64,000 nt of DNA from Giardia muris (Eukaryota > Fornicata > Diplomonadida > Hexamitidae): NCBI GenBank assembly GCA_006247105.1, contig CM016926.1:62001-126000 (forward strand), given 5' to 3'. Made by a program: the position numbers and the translations under genes. Below are positions 7,829-16,187 of the stretch, one piece after another. Numbering within the stretch: the stretch's first letter is position 1; the number at the start of each line of letters is the position of its first letter. The notes under the pieces are model-generated. The model did no database searches. It saw only the letters and a program-made list of their open reading frames with translations, and had not been told where the DNA came from.

Positions 7829-10800
7829 CGCCACCTTCACGCTCCGCTAGTAACCGAGCACATTCGATGTGCCCATTAGTCGTGGCAATCTGTAAAGCGT
7901 TCGAGCCAAGCCGTGTCTTAAGATCACCTTCCTTATCACAAAGAAGCATGACACATGAGGGATGGCCCATATGCGCCGCAAACATGAGCGCAGACCATCC
8001 ATCATTAGTTTGACGTCCAGCTTCCGACATCAGAAGCTCAACGCAGTCTGCATGTCCAAGCTGAGCTGCAATCATAAGCGCAGTCATCCCTTGGCGGTTA
8101 GTCACTCCTCGTTCGTTTAGAAGGGCTTTGACACACTCTGTGTTATGATGACGCACAGCATGCATCAATGCCGTCTCGCCACTATTGTCTATGGCCAGGA
8201 GTTCATTGGTAAGAAGAGGAATACATGCAATACTGTTGGCGATAGCGGCATACATCAAGGCCGAGTACCCATTGCTCGACAATGCTGGTATTGAGATCTT
8301 AGTATCTTTAAGATCCTGCTGCAGCTGATCTGTATCACCAAGAGCGGCCAAACACATCCCTCTAGTGACACCACCAAACCCGATCTCATCCACGAGCAAT
8401 CGTATAGCTCCACGATGTCCATGCATCAGTGCGAGTAAAAGGGCGGTGGACCCATCCCGGTTCTTTGCCCCACGCTCACCCAATAAAAGTTCAACCCCCT
8501 CACTATACCCAACGCGTGCTGCATACATAAGAGCTGTCCATCCGGCAACGTTCTTCTTACCCATCTCCTGAGGTAGGTGAGCTTCTAACGAACTCCGATC
8601 CCTTAATAGAGCTGCAAACATCAAATGGGTCATCTCGCCCTGACCAATCTCCATCGCAAGTTCGCGGGCGACTTCGGTATGGCCATTATTGGCTGCGTAG
8701 ATGAGTGCCGTCAGTCCAGTATCATCCAGCTCCCCCATCTCACGTGCAAGGAGCCTTACACAACCCAGATGGCCGCGTTCCGCGGCAAGCATGAGGGCCG
8801 TCCGCGACTTCTTATCATGTATCCCTTGCTCTGCGAGAAGGAGCCTAGCACAATCGGATAGACCGTTCTGAGCGGCAAGCATCAGTGCGGTTTGACCCCA
8901 GTTGTTCTGGATCCCCATTTCGGCCCGAAGCAGCTGGACGCATGCGGGAGAGTTACTATTGACGGCATACATGAGCGCCGTGCAGCTATACGGCGGATGG
9001 GCTTCGCTGACAAGAATCAGGCACTGGTCGTAAACAACGACCATGCTTCCGCAGGTTATGCAATTGACCTGACTGATATGGCATCTCACCTTCTCCGGCT
9101 CACCAAGAGCTGCCGCCTTCATCAAAGCAGTCTCGATCAGGACTTCATCACCTTTCCGACCCTGAAGAGTAAGTAGAATCGCATGGGATTCGGCTACTCG
9201 ACAAATCAGTTCGACGATGGACGGCGACTCGACCGTAATCGCCAAATTCAACAACTCATCACTCGGTGGGACATGTTGTAGGAGGCGCTCAAGGGCTTTA
9301 TGATTCTCTAGATGGATCGCATGTGCCAGGGCGTTCATGCCTATCTGATCGCGTCGCAAGGCATCTGCCACGTTATCGAGCGTGAAGGGGACATCAACTT
9401 GCACATAATACATGAGGGGGGAGCCACCCATATGATGTAGCCAATGGGTTGCGATGAGCTGCACACAGGAGGCGCTTGGACACATGTTGGCATAACTCAA
9501 GGCGGTCCTATTCTTCTCATCGAGGATGTCCACCTCATCCAATAGCAGTTCGACGCACTGAAGGTTTCCAAACCATGCGGCAAGCATAAGTGCGGTGAGG
9601 CCACAACAACGCTGCCGTCTCTGGTGTCCGTATCGGCAGAGGAGAACCGGATCGCCCATCACCGCCGCCTCCATAAGGCGTGTAAAGCCAGCAAGACCAG
9701 ATTCGTGGGGGGCTAAGAGTGCCACTGCTCCGCGACTCCGGTTCTCGAGGGCCAATGTGAGTGCTGTATACGTCTTTGCTTCAGACGCTTCTGCGTCCCC
9801 AGGGACCTTGGACTCGGAGGTGATATGGACTTGACGAAGACTAAAGGTGGAAGAAAGAAGAATGGTTCTATCAGAAGGAGTCTCCTCATAGCGTGTGAGC
9901 ACGATACCAGCCTCATCATATAGGTAGGGTATTGCCTCGGTAAAACACAGTTCCGCGGCGAGCATGAGCGCCGTCCGGCCAGATATGATATCGTATTGTC
10001 CAGAGACCGCGGTAGCCTCTCGAAGAGCATCCAGATCTCTGATGGCAACCGCGATCATCTTTTGAGACTGCCGAAACGATCCAGTTGCCGATTGAGTAAG
10101 ACCCTTCACAGGCTCGAGAGTAGGCTGGTGTAGGATCCATGCTGCTCGCAGGTCCATGGGGTAGCGAAGATACCGTGAGTGTAGAAGAGAGGCGGTAGGA
10201 CGATGCCGATAGTCCAAGGTGAGGCAATCGGAGAGCACGCTCACCAATAGCGCTGAGTAACCGTACCACCGTAGAGTTTCCGCTATCGTCAAGGGGGAAA
10301 TACTATTCAAGGGAATGCTTTGAAAAGAGACTTGCCCTTGACATAGAGCGTAGATGGTTAGACCAAGAAGAAAAATGTCAGCCTTTGGAGTCAAGTCCTC
10401 GTCTGGAGGGAGATACTGTTTGCACCACCTCGCATAAAGCCTTTCCATCCCGACGCCATCAACCAGCAATTGCCACTCATCAGTGAAGAATAAATTCTCT
10501 GCATGCAACCCAAGATGCATCTGGACTCTCTTGGTGGATCCTCTGTATGTCGGAGCGTGTAAATACTCGAGGAACTCAGTGATCTGTGCTAGGAGGTTCC
10601 AGAACCGTTCCTCCGGTATCCGACAAAGCTTATCAAGCTCCGCATCAAGATAGACCTTCCTGGGTACGTAGAGACGTTCAAGCCGGAGCTGATGCCGTTC
10701 CCCCGTTCCGAATACACGGGTGTACTCAACGGCATGAGGGAGTTTAGTACGGAAATGTAGGACGTCGCTCATCAGCCCCCGACGCTCTTCAGGAGAGAGG

Positions 10801-10892
10801 TCGGTGAGTTCGAGCGTCTTCTGGACAACCGAGGGCGCCTCGCTCGACGGGAGAAAGGCCGTGGCCCCAAGAGACCTCGTATTACATTGCAT
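7824..10892 (-). CDS. NEK-type pseudokinase with long ankyrin array
   Basis: 1022 residues from the ATG at 10892. Residues 25-265 keep the outline of a kinase (an LLAQITEFLEYLHAP helix, a DIFLLGLTIYALCQG segment) but the catalytic loop reads MHLGLHAENLFF (about 126-136) and the DFG position reads VDGVG. No glycine-rich loop or VAIK lysine is evident, so it should be inactive. Residues 295-1015 contain about 20 ankyrin repeats of the TALMLAAxxGH type, several interrupted by longer linkers. The start codons of this gene and the next gene to the right are only 11 bp apart. The protein belongs to the same family as the genes at 6404 and 37113 but is arranged kinase first. Confidence 0.88.
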   Translation of the reverse strand: MQCNTRSLGATAFLPSSEAPSVVQKTLELTDLSPEERRGLMSDVLHFRTKLPHAVEYTRVFGTGERHQLRLERLYVPRKVYLDAELDKLCRIPEERFWNLLAQITEFLEYLHAPTYRGSTKRVQMHLGLHAENLFFTDEWQLLVDGVGMERLYARWCKQYLPPDEDLTPKADIFLLGLTIYALCQGQVSFQSIPLNSISPLTIAETLRWYGYSALLVSVLSDCLTLDYRHRPTASLLHSRYLRYPMDLRAAWILHQPTLEPVKGLTQSATGSFRQSQKMIAVAIRDLDALREATAVSGQYDIISGRTALMLAAELCFTEAIPYLYDEAGIVLTRYEETPSDRTILLSSTFSLRQVHITSESKVPGDAEASEAKTYTALTLALENRSRGAVALLAPHESGLAGFTRLMEAAVMGDPVLLCRYGHQRRQRCCGLTALMLAAWFGNLQCVELLLDEVDILDEKNRTALSYANMCPSASCVQLIATHWLHHMGGSPLMYYVQVDVPFTLDNVADALRRDQIGMNALAHAIHLENHKALERLLQHVPPSDELLNLAITVESPSIVELICRVAESHAILLTLQGRKGDEVLIETALMKAAALGEPEKVRCHISQVNCITCGSMVVVYDQCLILVSEAHPPYSCTALMYAVNSNSPACVQLLRAEMGIQNNWGQTALMLAAQNGLSDCARLLLAEQGIHDKKSRTALMLAAERGHLGCVRLLAREMGELDDTGLTALIYAANNGHTEVARELAMEIGQGEMTHLMFAALLRDRSSLEAHLPQEMGKKNVAGWTALMYAARVGYSEGVELLLGERGAKNRDGSTALLLALMHGHRGAIRLLVDEIGFGGVTRGMCLAALGDTDQLQQDLKDTKISIPALSSNGYSALMYAAIANSIACIPLLTNELLAIDNSGETALMHAVRHHNTECVKALLNERGVTNRQGMTALMIAAQLGHADCVELLMSEAGRQTNDGWSALMFAAHMGHPSCVMLLCDKEGDLKTRLGSNALQIATTNGHIECARLLAEREGGE

Positions 10893-10903
10893 CTCTATTT
10901 TTG
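10893..10903. promoter_or_regulatory. 11-bp divergent promoter
   Basis: The sequence CTCTATTTTTG is all that separates two start codons on opposite strands (minus gene starting at 10892, plus gene at 10904). The T5/A5 run is the only initiator-like tract present and would have to serve both directions, unless each transcript starts inside the other gene. Confidence 0.5.
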
Positions 10904-11476
10904 ATGTCAGGCTTTGGATACGTTGACCGTCGCGAACAGATGGAGAACATGATCTGCTACAAGTACTGCGGCGTCCCGGACACCCGCGTGCAGTACGATG
11001 GGCCCTTTAGCCAGCGGAAGATCCGCCGGAGTATGGCGCTTCGGAATCGTGAGACTCTCGACTGCACTCTGGACGAGCTCTTCCCGGTGCGAGGGAAGAC
11101 GGAATATTGCCCGACCACGCGAGCGCGGACGTCTCCCTCTCTATACCTTACTCGGGAGACTCTTAATGCGATGATTCCGCCTTTACCACCCACACGTGCA
11201 TTTTCCGGGGTTTCGGAACGTGAGGTCCGAACATATGACGAAACTTCACCACCCTCGAGTGTAGATACTGATGAGCATCTCTTCAAACGTGCATTACGAC
11301 GAGAGGATCTAACATCACGCATGGAAAGAGCCGAATTACGAGCTCGTACGTTCCATGACGGTGCCTGCGAGACCACAATTAACTTCAACACTCTTGTGAT
11401 GCAAGATGCACCTCTCATTGCCAAGCGCCGAGAGGTGAAGAGTGCGACGGGGCTAACGACTAGGCGCCACAAATGA
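10904..11476 (+). CDS. Hypothetical basic protein
   Basis: 190 residues from ATG 10904; a second ATG at 10940 (residue 13) is a possible alternative start but lacks an A/T-rich lead. The protein is rich in Arg, Thr and Ser, with a proline patch (MIPPLPPTRAF) and a predicted helix (KRALRREDLTSRMERAELRART). I recognise no domain and see no membrane segment or signal peptide. Its stop TGA (11474-11476) directly touches the stop of the convergent neighbour, leaving no intergenic base. An overlapping minus frame is rejected because it would run into that neighbour. Confidence 0.7.
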   Translation: MSGFGYVDRREQMENMICYKYCGVPDTRVQYDGPFSQRKIRRSMALRNRETLDCTLDELFPVRGKTEYCPTTRARTSPSLYLTRETLNAMIPPLPPTRAFSGVSEREVRTYDETSPPSSVDTDEHLFKRALRREDLTSRMERAELRARTFHDGACETTINFNTLVMQDAPLIAKRREVKSATGLTTRRHK

Positions 11477-13093
11477 TTAGCTTCCCAATACATCCTGAAT
11501 GGTCCGAAGGGTTCCGTAGAGCTCGGAACAAAGCGGGGATGCTAAGGCGATATGGATGGATTCCAGAAGGATGTCTGGGATGTCACCGGGATCAGCATAA
11601 TCCAGAACGATACTGACAATCTCCGTGGAGAAAAGAAGAACGCGGGAGAGATGAGGGCTGGCCGTACACTTGCAAGCCTGTCGAATGATCCTCGCTATTA
11701 TGACCAGGTTCTGGTTCTTTATGAAAAGTATGATCTGATCAACCGAGCACGCCGATAATATATTTCCAAGTGCCTCTAAAGCGCCTGCTAGCACTTTTTG
11801 TGTGATGGGTCGACTGATTCCTTGGGTCCCTTTCAAGATCCGTAATAGCTCGTTAATAATTGCATCGCAGATGAGAACAGTATCAGGACTATGAACTTCG
11901 TTGGATATGAGTAAGAAGATTCCCTCAAGAAGTGTCAGGGATGAGTCACTAATGGTCTCATCATGTGCATTTAAGCAAGTGCTATATGCCTTTCTGATCC
12001 CATTACGAAGATTAGTGACGTTTTGAGGATTAAACACGACCGAACTAGACAACCCCGCATCTAGAAGCTTCGAGACCGTTCTAACCAATGGATATGCTAC
12101 TGATGGTGCAGAGCTATTAAAACACCCTAGGCAGATGTTAATAATGGTGGGAGTGAAGATATCAGCATTGCTATATTGTGGAAAGGAAGCGACACCACAA
12201 ATGGCCTCTGCAGCGTAAAGAAGAGTATCGGAATCTGCTACATTCTCATCCAGAAGAGTAGCGCATAAAGCAACGAAGGTGCAGATGAGGGAGGAAGGAA
12301 CCGTTCCATAGATAGAAGTTACAGGGGATAAGTCCGGTCCACTTGTTAGAAGTAAGGATTCATGCCCATAAGCTTTTAAACATCGAGATATGACGTCTTT
12401 GTCATAACTGCTATTCAACGCACGTTCCACTTCATATGATAACTCGGATGCTAGCCGTGACAATAGCATGGCTACAAACCAGTGGACTTCCACCCTCATA
12501 CTAGAGACCTGCATGAGTCGCGGACAAAGAAGATATGTTGTGGAAAGTTGAGCTATTGAAAGCCCTGTCGTAGGGTCTGGTATGAGAAGGTCTTCTCCAG
12601 GCAAGACCCCGCTCTCACATAGGTTTCCTAGCCCCATGAAGAGAAGAGTAGGGATTTGAAGGGTAGAGATTCGTACGGAGATAAGAAGGGGTTGTGTGAG
12701 CGCCAGAAAGGCATGTGCCCCTTGCCCGGAGAAGAAGTGCTCGATCAGTTCGTCTCTTGTTGTACCAGAGACTATGGCGCGGATAAGAGAAGTCTGTATG
12801 CCTGAACTTAAGTCTTCAGAATTACCTATCAAACCGCCTTCAATAGCCTTGCTCACTCGTCTTATGAGCGTAGCGATGACGTCCCGCTCTATTGACCTGC
12901 AGTTACAACGTGGAGATGTGATATGGCGTGCAAGACGTTCGGCAGCTAACCCCACACTTGTACCCATGTTCTCATCATCAAGAGCATCAATATAGTCGGC
13001 CAAGGGTGCATCGTAACCCTCGGTACCACCAAGATGTGAGACGGACTGCTTTAAGAGTTGAGAATCCTGAAGTATAACACGACGAAGCACCAT
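11477..13093 (-). CDS. Alpha-helical (possible HEAT/ARM-like) hypothetical protein
   Basis: 538 residues from the ATG at 13093. The sequence is a succession of amphipathic helices (for example IERDVIATLIRRVSKAIEGG, ICDAIINELLRILKG, VLAGALEALGNILSACS) with no charged low-complexity regions, suggesting an alpha-solenoid of HEAT or armadillo type. I do not recognise the family. It is convergent with the gene at 10904 with zero spacing, and its start is 6 bp from the stop of the upstream minus-strand gene at 13100. The run of two tightly packed minus-strand genes suggests separate short promoters rather than an operon, since Giardia is not known to use polycistronic messages. Confidence 0.72.
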   Translation of the reverse strand: MVLRRVILQDSQLLKQSVSHLGGTEGYDAPLADYIDALDDENMGTSVGLAAERLARHITSPRCNCRSIERDVIATLIRRVSKAIEGGLIGNSEDLSSGIQTSLIRAIVSGTTRDELIEHFFSGQGAHAFLALTQPLLISVRISTLQIPTLLFMGLGNLCESGVLPGEDLLIPDPTTGLSIAQLSTTYLLCPRLMQVSSMRVEVHWFVAMLLSRLASELSYEVERALNSSYDKDVISRCLKAYGHESLLLTSGPDLSPVTSIYGTVPSSLICTFVALCATLLDENVADSDTLLYAAEAICGVASFPQYSNADIFTPTIINICLGCFNSSAPSVAYPLVRTVSKLLDAGLSSSVVFNPQNVTNLRNGIRKAYSTCLNAHDETISDSSLTLLEGIFLLISNEVHSPDTVLICDAIINELLRILKGTQGISRPITQKVLAGALEALGNILSACSVDQIILFIKNQNLVIIARIIRQACKCTASPHLSRVLLFSTEIVSIVLDYADPGDIPDILLESIHIALASPLCSELYGTLRTIQDVLGS

Positions 13094-13099
13094 CTGAAT

Positions 13100-13891
13100 T
13101 TACGTCGAGGCCCGGCGTGTGAGCCACAAGTTCGTATCAAGGAGGTCCTCGGCAAGCCTAATGGTATGGAGAAGGAGTTGTGGGTCGTCTCCGTTGGTGA
13201 CATACTCGGATGTCAAATGAGTTAATGTTTGAAGCAAAGTCTGATAACAGAGAGTGTTCATCTTGACGACTTCCGTTGACAAGAACGGCAAGAGGGCCTT
13301 CCAATCCTGTTCATTGATCAATAATCTACCTCGAAGAGATCGACAACCCCCAACCTCAAGTGCAACGTCTCGAAGGGTTTGAGTAAGGAACCCTTCATGT
13401 ACAAGCCCATGTTGGATAAAAGGGTCAGTCCCACGTTGAAGTTGTGATGCACATGCTGAAATCTCATCTATAACTCCCTCAACAGATTGACCCGCAGCTT
13501 CTGGAGTTAATGGACTTGATGGTCCTAAGACGTCTGGGATAATGCTGTCAAGCTGTGATACCCTCCGTAACTCCTTACCCTTTGAGACTCCTTTCATATA
13601 TAACCCTCTGGTCTCTTCTAACGTATGATTGAAATGTAGGAGTTTGGCTTGATCGGGGGTGGAAGTCCCATTCTTCTGAGCCTTCTTTGAACGTAAGAAG
13701 GTAGCGACTCTGTCCTCTACCTCTTGAAGCCGCTGTGCCAATGCTGGTAATTGATGTTGTGGTTTTTCACCAAGAAGGATGAGGGGTGGAGAAAGGATGC
13801 TTGTGACGGCGTCCACTTGTCGCTCGATGGCAGATAGTTGCCGCTCGACGTCGCGTCGTGTCTCACGTAGTTGGGAGTATAGTTCCTGCAT
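13100..13891 (-). CDS. Hypothetical coiled-coil protein
   Basis: 263 residues from the ATG at 13891; a GTG three codons upstream was not used. An N-terminal coiled coil (MQELYSQLRETRRDVERQLS onward, about residues 1-35) and a second one at about 50-75 are followed by a Ser/Pro linker and a C-terminal helical half. No known domain is evident. The start faces that of the copine-type gene across 22 bp containing a CTTAAAA tract. It may be a subunit of a cytoskeletal or tethering complex, but that is only a guess from the coiled coils. Confidence 0.68.
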   Translation of the reverse strand: MQELYSQLRETRRDVERQLSAIERQVDAVTSILSPPLILLGEKPQHQLPALAQRLQEVEDRVATFLRSKKAQKNGTSTPDQAKLLHFNHTLEETRGLYMKGVSKGKELRRVSQLDSIIPDVLGPSSPLTPEAAGQSVEGVIDEISACASQLQRGTDPFIQHGLVHEGFLTQTLRDVALEVGGCRSLRGRLLINEQDWKALLPFLSTEVVKMNTLCYQTLLQTLTHLTSEYVTNGDDPQLLLHTIRLAEDLLDTNLWLTRRAST

Positions 13892-13913
13892 GGCAATCAC
13901 CGACCCCTTAAAA

Positions 13914-14675
13914 ATGAACGATAACGTTCCTGATTATGAACGGTTGGACCAGTTGATCGCAAGCATCCGCCAGGTGGGGGTGACACGGATGCAGATGATT
14001 GTCGGGATCGACTATTCGAAGTCGAACGAGTGGACTGGGGAAAGGAGCTATGGGCACAAGTTACATGACTTGAGTGTGAGTGAGACACCATATGAGAAGG
14101 TGATCCGCATTATGTCGTTGGTCGTCCACGAGTTCGACGAGGATGACATTTATCCCGTCTATCGCTTTGGCTGTGTCAATACTCGCGGGTCAAGTGTTCT
14201 TCCACTGATGTATCCCTCACAGGAAGATCCGCACTTTGCTGGCTTCGATGGGGTTTGCACCGCATATCGCCAGATTACCCCGCACATCCGCATGTCCGGC
14301 CCAACGACTTTCGGACCATTGATTGCACAAGCCATTGAGATCTCTAAGGTCTGTCCTGGACAAATGTTCATCCTGTTGATCCTTACAGATGGTGACGTGG
14401 TTGACGTCGAGTTAGACATGAAGATGATCGCAGAGGCATCTACTCATCCCATCGTCATCGTTGCCGTTGGACTTGGAGATGGACCCTTTGAGAAGATGGA
14501 CCAACTTGCTAATACACCGAATCGACGCTTTTCTAACTTCACCTTCGTGAACTTCACCGCATTGGAGTCGTCGTTTGTGCGTTGCGAATACCCCGAGCTG
14601 ATTCTGGCGGCTCATCTCTTCAAGAACTTGCCAAAGCAGTTCTTATGTATGAAGAAGCTTGGCATTTGTGGCTGA
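13914..14675 (+). CDS. Copine/RGLG-type vWA domain protein
   Basis: 253 residues from ATG 13914, directly after CTTAAAA; the frame is open further upstream but would overlap the divergent gene. The whole protein is a copine-type von Willebrand A domain: IVGIDYSKSNEW carries the MIDAS DxSxS (D33, S35, S37), then YEKVIRIM, PVYRFGC, a TTFGPLI loop and LLILTDGDVVD. This is the Pfam Copine domain seen in copines and plant RGLG ubiquitin ligases, here without C2 or RING domains. It probably binds a partner through a metal ion. A second, more divergent copy lies at 59049. A UBA2 gene follows in the same direction after 50 bp. Confidence 0.85.
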   Translation: MNDNVPDYERLDQLIASIRQVGVTRMQMIVGIDYSKSNEWTGERSYGHKLHDLSVSETPYEKVIRIMSLVVHEFDEDDIYPVYRFGCVNTRGSSVLPLMYPSQEDPHFAGFDGVCTAYRQITPHIRMSGPTTFGPLIAQAIEISKVCPGQMFILLILTDGDVVDVELDMKMIAEASTHPIVIVAVGLGDGPFEKMDQLANTPNRRFSNFTFVNFTALESSFVRCEYPELILAAHLFKNLPKQFLCMKKLGICG

Positions 14676-14725
14676 TTAAATTCCGAACTGTATCGAGAAA
14701 AAGAGTGTGAAAAAGGGGGTGAAAG

Positions 14726-16165
14726 ATGTTTGTCGTCGGATGTGGTGGGATAGGCTGTGAGGTCTTCAAGTGCTTGATCGGGAGCGGGGTACGTGAGATA
14801 AGTCTCATTGACCTTGATACCATTGACCTCACCAATATCAATCGACAATTCATCTTCAAGAAGGATGACGTTGGGAAGTCGAAGGCCGAAATGGCCGCCA
14901 TTTACCTTCGTCAACACATTCCTGACGCAAGGGTGACTAGCTATCATGAGTCCATCTTACAACCACGACGTTTTGGTCCAGAATTCTTCAAACAGTTCGA
15001 TGTCGTCATTAACGCCTTGGATAACTTCACTGCTCGCTCCTATGTGGCACGTATGTGTTATCTCGTCAACGTCCCTCTTGTTGATGCTGGGACTACGGGG
15101 TTAGCCGGTTCCGTAGCCTTATATAAGAAGACAAAGAAAGATGGCTTGAATCAGGAGGTTGAGTGTTACAACTGTTACAATCATGCTCAAATGACAAGGG
15201 AAACGATTCCCATCTGCACGTTGAAGAATGGTCCACGCTCGCCCGAAGATTGCATAGCATATGCCGTCGAGCTCCTAATGCGTGCTTTCGGTTTGAATCC
15301 GCAATCGGAGCTGATCGAATACCCATCTATCGATCATGATAACCTGGAGGAGAGCCTACATGACTTTTTGGTGTACACCTATTCTGATGCAATGAAGACG
15401 TGTCAGAAGGCACAGAATATCATCTCTCCCGAGTCCCTTTACCCACATGATGCCCAGGAACCTCCTTCCAAGACCTCTGGAGAGGACTCCTGGTTAGGAC
15501 TTAAGCTTATAGACCTTACCACCGCGGTTACGTGTCTGTATTCGGCTGCTAAAGACTTCGTTTCCATCCTAGCCTCGGGTACCTCCTTCTCAACCTTTGA
15601 TCCTTCATGTAAGCCTATGGTCCTCCTTGTCGCATGCCTTGCAAAGCTCCATATGCACTGCTTTGGAATCCCTGATGCTTTAACGCCATTAGATGTTGGT
15701 TCCATTGCGGGGTCCATCGTTCCTGCCATCACGTTCTCAAACGCCGCGGTCGCTGCACTTGCCGTCAAGCTTGCTCTTTCGCACAATAAGGCTACCGATC
15801 ATCAATGCTTCTTCTTTCACAAGTCAGTTCGATGTAATCCTATCTCTGATGCCTTACGTCCATCAAACCCTAAGTGCCCAGTGTGTTCCCTCCCAGTCCT
15901 AACCCTTGACCTCATAGAGCTCACATTGGAGTCAGCAGCAGATGCTCTCCTGAAGCAAGGGTACAGCTTAGAGACTCTGATATTTGAACAGGATGTATGG
16001 CATGCTCCAGACCTGAGCGACGAGACGCTTGGATGGGGTGATGAGGAAGCACCCAAACGCACTGTCACTTTGTACGACGGCGCAGTTTGTATTGCCTCAA
16101 TGAGGATCGGTTCCGGCTCCGAGTCCCATTCCAAGAAGTTCCATGTCATCATCACGCAGAAGTAA
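14726..16165 (+). CDS. UBA2: SUMO-activating enzyme subunit 2
   Basis: 479 residues. The ATP-binding adenylation domain starts at once: VVGCGGIGCE (GxGGxG), IDLDTID, NINRQFIF with the conserved Arg, GKSKAE and NALDNFTARSYV. The catalytic cysteine is C164 in PICTLKNGPRSPEDCI, matching the CTIRNTPSEPIHCI context of UBA2 rather than UBA1. Two Cys pairs (ECYNC; KCPVC) fit the zinc site, and a ubiquitin-fold-like domain ends the protein. With an AOS1 partner it would activate SUMO in the nucleus and cytosol. It is shorter than the roughly 640-residue animal enzyme and lacks the usual N-terminal lead of about 20 residues; a stop codon two codons upstream of ATG 14726 rules out a simple extension. 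Confidence 0.9.
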   Translation: MFVVGCGGIGCEVFKCLIGSGVREISLIDLDTIDLTNINRQFIFKKDDVGKSKAEMAAIYLRQHIPDARVTSYHESILQPRRFGPEFFKQFDVVINALDNFTARSYVARMCYLVNVPLVDAGTTGLAGSVALYKKTKKDGLNQEVECYNCYNHAQMTRETIPICTLKNGPRSPEDCIAYAVELLMRAFGLNPQSELIEYPSIDHDNLEESLHDFLVYTYSDAMKTCQKAQNIISPESLYPHDAQEPPSKTSGEDSWLGLKLIDLTTAVTCLYSAAKDFVSILASGTSFSTFDPSCKPMVLLVACLAKLHMHCFGIPDALTPLDVGSIAGSIVPAITFSNAAVAALAVKLALSHNKATDHQCFFFHKSVRCNPISDALRPSNPKCPVCSLPVLTLDLIELTLESAADALLKQGYSLETLIFEQDVWHAPDLSDETLGWGDEEAPKRTVTLYDGAVCIASMRIGSGSESHSKKFHVIITQK

Positions 16166-16187
16166 TACCTCTCACAAGCGAAAGGGG

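Noticed and set aside
10957..11493. 178-codon minus-strand frame opposite the gene at 10904
   Set aside because: It overlaps the stop region of the next minus gene and has no promoter context; the plus frame fits the spacing pattern better.
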